Assembly (NCBI GenBank): GCA_024500155.1 | Contig: CM044866.1 | Coordinates: 41,841,501-41,905,500 of the forward strand | Direction: 5' to 3' | DNA length: 64,000 nucleotides | Origin: Chenopodium formosanum | Lineage: Eukaryota; Streptophyta; Magnoliopsida; Caryophyllales; Amaranthaceae | Part shown: piece after piece, positions 59,324-64,000 of the stretch | How positions within the stretch are numbered: position 1 is the stretch's first letter | Layout of the letters: each line of letters starts with the position of its first letter | The notes under the pieces: generated by a model | What the model was told of the DNA's origin: nothing | The model's database searches: none | The model's input: only the letters and a program-made list of their open reading frames with translations | Made by a program: the position numbers and the translations under genes

Positions 59324-59760
59324 TTGTTTTAAATCACAATCTCTTTTTACTTCATTTTATACCTCAAAATAACCTACACATTCTCTATTTATACTTTGTA
59401 TATTGTTTTAAGTCACAATCTCTTTTTACTTCATTTCATACCCCAAAATCACTTAAACTTTCTCTATTTACATTTTGTTTTAAGTCACAATCTCTTTACA
59501 GTTCATTTCATACCTCAAAATTACTTACACATTTTCTATTTACAGTTTGTTTTAAGTCACAATCTTGGAGTAATCCATATATAGATGCATAGTACCAGTG
59601 GCATCTAGGAGGAAGACAGGGAGTGACTGGGGTGAGGAAGAAGAGTCTTTTTACAGTTCATTTCATACCTCAAAATAACCTACACGCTCTCTAATTACAT
59701 GTTTCAAGTCACAATATCTTATCACTTCTTTTCATACCCTAAAATAACCTACTAAAGTAC
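59324..59760 (+). repeat. 72-bp minisatellite, right part
   Basis: At least five units: TTTTAAGTCACAATCTCTTT...CTTCATTTCATACC.CAAAATAACTTACAC..TCTCTATTTACA. A frame through 59396-59584 repeats VLSHNLF..HFIPQN.L every 24 residues, which proves the 72-bp period. A short unrelated insert (about 59565-59643, GCATCTAGGAGGAAGACAGG) breaks the array. Confidence 0.85.
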
Positions 59761-59913
59761 TAAATAAGTAAAGTCAAATGTTAAGAATAGGATAATTTGA
59801 AGTATCACTTCGTATATCTATGATTTAATAACGAAATTACGAATATAACAAGTTTTCAGTGTGTATTTAACGTTTAACCCAAGCAAAAGGTGCAACGCCA
59901 ATCAAAAAAATTA

Positions 59914-60543
59914 GGGTTTTTCTACATTATAACCCTTTAACTTTCCGTTTTTTACGATGTGCCCCCCCTTTTTGAGAATTCCACACTATAACTCCAAAAT
60001 ACATTTAGTTTCTATACGGTAACTTTGCCGTTATCTCGCCGTTAACAAATTCCATTAGTGGGGCCCACTCTCCAATTAATAATATTTTTTTATCGATTTG
60101 CGTGTTGGAAATTGTTCCGTTAAAGGTTTTGAGGGCTATTTTGGTCCTTAAGGGTCCAAATTGAGCTCAGATTTGGCAAAAAAATAACGTAAATGCCTCG
60201 TTTTGCGTATTAAATACGTTAACACGCAAATCGAGACACTTCTTAATACGCAAAAGAGGCATTTACGTGTTTTTTTTTCAAAATTTGAGCTCAATTTGGC
60301 TCCTTAAAGACCAAAATAGCCCCCAAAACCTTTAACGGAACAACTTCTAGCACGCAAATCGATAAAAAAAAATATTATTAAGTGGAGAGTGGGCCCCACT
60401 AACGGAATTTGTTAACGGCGAGATAACGACAAGGTTACTGTCTAGAAACTAAATGTATTTTGGGATTACAGTGTGGATTTCTCAAAAAGGGAAGGCACAT
60501 CGTAGAAAACAAAAAGTTAGAGGGTTATAATGTAGAAAAACCC
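59914..60543. mobile_element. Giant palindromic Mutator-like MITE with 9-bp duplication
   Basis: The 630-bp element starts GGGTTTTTCTACATTATAAC and ends with its inverse. Arms of about 300 bp fold back almost completely (for example GTTAACAAATTCC.TTAGTGGGGCCCACTCTCC against GGAGAGTGGGCCCCACTAA.GGAATTTGTTAAC), leaving a loop around 60210-60240. Exact 9-bp repeats AAAAAATTA flank it (59905-59913 and 60544-60552). No coding capacity. Confidence 0.88.
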
Positions 60544-61462
60544 AAAAAATTACTTGTTTGCATGTTCGAGCTCAGCTTGTTAAAGATTATTAATGTTCAA
60601 GTATTACGCTCTAACTTGAACCAACATTCTTTTGGTTTTTTTTTTGTTCGAGTTGACCTATTTAACTTGATCAAATACTTGCTCGAGCTCAGCTTGAGCT
60701 TGATCGTATGCATTTCAAGCACAAGATTGAACGAGGTTTAAACAAGCTTAGTATAGCAAACAAGCATTAGTAAAAAGCAACAAGTTACAATCTACCAGTA
60801 CCTCCTACGGCTCCTAGGCTCCTAAGAACATAATAAGCTAACATTTACTTTATGAAAGAGAACATAGAACATAATGAGTAAAACCCATTTACACATAATT
60901 TACTTATGAATCTTACAATCCAAACTTGATTCTTAATATCTCACAATTCAAACTTGATTCATAGAATAATTATTGTTAATTGATTATTGTTAATAGATGG
61001 GAACATAATGTAAATCTTACCATTCAAACTCGATTCTTAATATCATCAATTAACAATAATCCCTCACTCTATTCAATTTTTTAATGAATAAGCTTTAACT
61101 GAATGTATTTAGTAGTTCCCATACTTATTAGCTCAACTCACTCTAGACCACATAAGATCCAAACTTTTCATTCCAAACACTATTAAGGTCAATTAATTAA
61201 CACTTCCTAAATGAGGCAATTTTTGGACAACCTCCAAACCATTCTTTCAGTTGTGCAAAATTCAAGAACTAAAAAATGATCAATATAATAATCTGGAAAA
61301 ATGTTGAAAAACCACACCTTGGGACATTAAAATTGTTAGCAATACTGAGAGAAGCTGGACCAAGGGTAAAAAAAACGCAGATATACATAGGCAAAGTATT
61401 GGATAATTCACAGCTTCTCTCCCTATGAACAAAATTGTGGTACATTAATGCCGCAATACCGC
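60544..61462. other. Intergenic DNA with GAGCTCAGCTTG remnants
   Basis: TTCGAGCTCAGCTTG-type copies at about 60567-60760 resemble the hAT-like remnant at 25925-26442. The rest is AT-rich, with an imperfect inverted segment (TTCTTAATATC...CAAACTTGATTC copies near 60910-61070). No gene. Confidence 0.45.
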
Positions 61463-63048
61463 TTATTTTGCTTGATTACTCTCATGAAATTTCCTCCCAG
61501 CCTCAATTGCCTCCCTGTGAAGATCACGAATTCAAGATATTGGCAATGACATAGATTAGACTTAAGAATCGCTTTGAAGATCAGAAAGACCAATAAACTT
61601 CAGAACCACATAAAAGGAAGATCAAATAGGAACTTGGAAATTACCTAAAAGCAGTAACTAACTCCCTATTTTCTGGGTCAAGTTGCACGCCTTCATAAAA
61701 TGCATTGGCAGCGTCCTCAAACCTCTAAAATAGCATAGAGAAGGGATTAAATCTAATCTTATTAGAAGCTTCGTCATAACATATGTATTTTGAAGGGAAT
61801 AATATTTAAGGAACATACCTCCAAGAGACGTAGTGCAGCACCCTCACGATAGGCAGCCTTGGCCCAGTTTGGTCTAAGTGATCTGCATGCCTTAGCATCA
61901 GCCAGTGCTTGCTCAGCTTGTCCCTGGAGAAACCAACAGAGACTTCTATTCGAGTAGAATGTGGCATCAGAAGGGTCTAGATCAATAGCCTGTCAAAATC
62001 ACCAGAAACCAACAAATATGTTATCACATCAGGACTTATACAAGTAAATGCTAAGAATTCTTTTACAAGTTGGGGTTAAAAAATAGCTTGTATCTGACTC
62101 TGATAGTCAAACCTCACCAACCTTGACCATAAGTTTCTAAAAAAATGTATAGATGTGAAAATATCATCTAGATTTATTGCAAGTAGTTTTTGGAGATAAT
62201 TTTTCTGTTTCAACTACACATAATAGAAAACAAATGACAAAGTCAAATGATTTGTCCATAAATACCAAATTTGGCCTATTAAGTTGAAATTAATAGTTTG
62301 AAACGAAAGCAGTAATGAATCAAACTCAGGAATCTACTCATAAGTTGTCCCAAAATATAATTCCTCCAACTTGAGTAGCTCATCAAACATTTGCACTATT
62401 TCCTCAAGGCATCTCCAGTACCGAACCTCAATAGATGTTTCATACCTCATGCTTTGACCCAATAAATGATCTTAAAACCTTTTTACCTAGGATAAAGTGA
62501 TAGACCTGCACGAATCCCCTTTTCTTTGAAACAGCTCCATAATGAGAACCAGAAATTAACCTCAAACAAAACCTTTTCTAGCAATCTACAACTTTGATTA
62601 CCCTTAATAATTGGTTATGGAAAGGGGCTCGAGTACAAGTAAACTGTGTGCTTTCAAAAACATGCCAAAAATGTTCCTTGAGGAATAAAGATTAAAAAAA
62701 TAATTCATATGACAGTATCAGACAGGTTTACAAGACAAGCAGCCTAAACTGTATATCTCAGGTCAGAGAAGATTAAAAACTGCAGCTGAGTACATTATGA
62801 AGACACAGGCATAATTATGTAGACACAGACACAATAAAATTCTTACGAAGTACTAGATTCAATAGCAGAAGCTGGTCTATGATATAGTATATCAAATTTA
62901 AATAAAAAAAAAAATTATAATTTATGCACATAAACAAGAAATGACATGACTTTACCTGATCTGTAGCCAATGCATAGTCTTTCCTATTGAAAGCTTCATG
63001 ACCTCGTGATTTTGCTTCTGCAGCTTTCTGCTTTGCCTCAGGTGTCAC
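61463..63048 (-). CDS. TPR-domain protein, C-terminal part (plant ankyrin-TPR type)
   Basis: Four exons on the minus strand join in frame: 63048-62956, 61989-61819, 61724-61645 and 61514-61463 (TAA 61465-61463), giving the last 131 residues. They form TPR repeats: TPEAKQKAAEAKSRGHEAF, NRKDYALATDQ, AIDLDPSDATFYSNRSLCW, QAEQALADAKACRSLRPNWAKAAY, REGAALRLLERFEDAANAFY and EGVQLDPENRELVTAFREA. The sequence resembles the C-terminus of Arabidopsis ankyrin-TPR proteins (TPR10-like) or Hop/Sti1-type Hsp90-binding TPRs. The ankyrin part would lie upstream, beyond the window. The first TPR seems three or four residues short at the 62956/61989 junction (ATDQ-AIDLDP, where AYTQAIDLDP is usual). Intact splice sites and frame indicate a functional gene. 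Confidence 0.85.
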
Positions 63049-63571
63049 CTTTTAATTTGAATACAATATGTCAGTAGCATTATGAAACCAAAGTACAAAA
63101 CAGCTTGCCCAAACTCATGTAAACATGTAACATCAGCATAACACCACATATGTAAACTCCAGAGAGAAAATATAGGGCAGACTGACGTAAGAAAAAACTC
63201 CAACTTCCAAAAAAAAAAAACATAATTCTCAGATGTTTGGCAGGCATGGCAGCACACTACAGCCACCTAAAAAATGAATGTGGTAAGACTTAAAGATGAG
63301 ACTGAGAGAGCGATGTAGTCGTAACTCTTAAGTTGCACTATGTACAAAAAAAACTTCCTTATGTAGTTAAATACTCCAATTTTTATAGTTTACCATTTTG
63401 ACTTTTTGCACTATTGAACAGTGGTGATTCATGTATAAGAAAAAAAAAAAAACATTTTTCCCTGGGAACTTGTTAGAATCGTCTCAATGTATAGTTTCTG
63501 AATATTAACTTTAATAATTTTTCTTATTGAATACTTTTGTTCTATTAAAATTGCACCATGGGGGGAGGGCA

Positions 63572-63602
<31 letters not shown>

Positions 63603-64000
63603 GTAGTGGAAGAAAAGAGAGAGGAAATATACAAAATTGCCCATGTTATTGTAAGCAAAAACTAAAGAAACATGTGTTAAAAAGTAAAGGTATCGTGGGT
63701 ATTTGCATTTTGAATAGACATTTGTTTCCCTAAAATGGGTATGGTGCAATATTTGTGAAACTTCCTTAAAAGGCAAGTGGTGCAATATTAGAATGGAGGA
63801 ACTATTTAAGATACAAATGGTCAAATTAAAGCCTCGACAAGCGTGAAAGTCAAAATGGGTGAAATAAAAAGAAAAAGAGGTAGTACATAATCGCATAAAA
63901 ATTTGCACCATGACTGTTTTAGATTATGCTTAATCGCAGCAAACAAATGGACATAATTCTTTCCATTTACCACTTTTCAATACCATTCACCAGCAAAGAC
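63049..64000 (-). other. Intron or upstream part of the TPR gene
   Basis: The acceptor at 63049-63050 implies an intron to the right. No further exon could be assigned with confidence to 64000. A T-run of about 30 bases (63571-63601) and two ATATTTGTG/AATATTAG-containing segments with GGTGCAATAT (63743-63752 and 63779-63788) suggest a small repeat insertion. Confidence 0.5.

Overview
This is plant nuclear DNA: AT-rich, with short exons, long introns and GT-AG splice sites, no operons, and many transposable-element remnants. Recurrent CTCCGTA-type MITE ends, Stowaway-like hairpins and the gene content suggest a eudicot, most likely a caryophyllid such as the spinach/beet/quinoa group. That lineage is an inference from sequence style, not a database match.

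The gene-rich left part (1-28 kb) holds the 3' portion of a WVD2-LIKE/TPX2-family microtubule-binding protein gene (2-3155). Next come an orphan first exon (7369-7519) and a complete three-exon VPS62/DUF946 gene (9939-13188). An eight-exon FAD/NAD(P)-dependent oxidoreductase, probably plastid-targeted, follows (14043-23621), then a single-exon serine-rich/basic protein of unknown function (27172-27717). At the far right, on the minus strand, is the 3' end of a TPR gene resembling plant ankyrin-TPR proteins (61463-63048). From memory, relatives of four of these (WDL1, a DUF946 gene, the FAD oxidoreductase and TPR10) lie close together on Arabidopsis chromosome 3. The window may therefore be an expanded version of a conserved block.

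The middle (29.8-44 kb) is a cluster of three F-box paralogues, all broken in different ways. Copy 1 (+) is split by a very young 1,142-bp TRIM-like LTR element with two identical 233-bp LTRs. Copy 2 (-) has stops and small deletions. Copy 3 (+) is split by a 1,972-bp solo LTR. Copies 2 and 3 form an inverted duplication that includes their flanks. Between and around them lie an RTE-type LINE, Tourist-like MITEs, a GGGTC-rich hAT-like element and nested palindromic elements.

The right part (44-60.6 kb) is mostly mobile DNA. It holds foldback elements, a SINE with clear target-site duplications, and an approximately 8.5-kb Mutator-like element. That element carries convergent, decayed genes for a FAR1-like transposase and a Ulp1-like cysteine protease, with the same TTTTGTGAGTAT-like repeat in introns of both genes and in the spacer between them. 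Further right are a 625-bp non-LTR derivative with an 18-bp target duplication, two head-to-tail Helitron-like elements inserted in a 72-bp minisatellite, and a 630-bp near-perfect palindrome with a 9-bp target duplication.

Coordinates of exons and element ends were worked out by eye. No alignment, splice predictor or database search was run.
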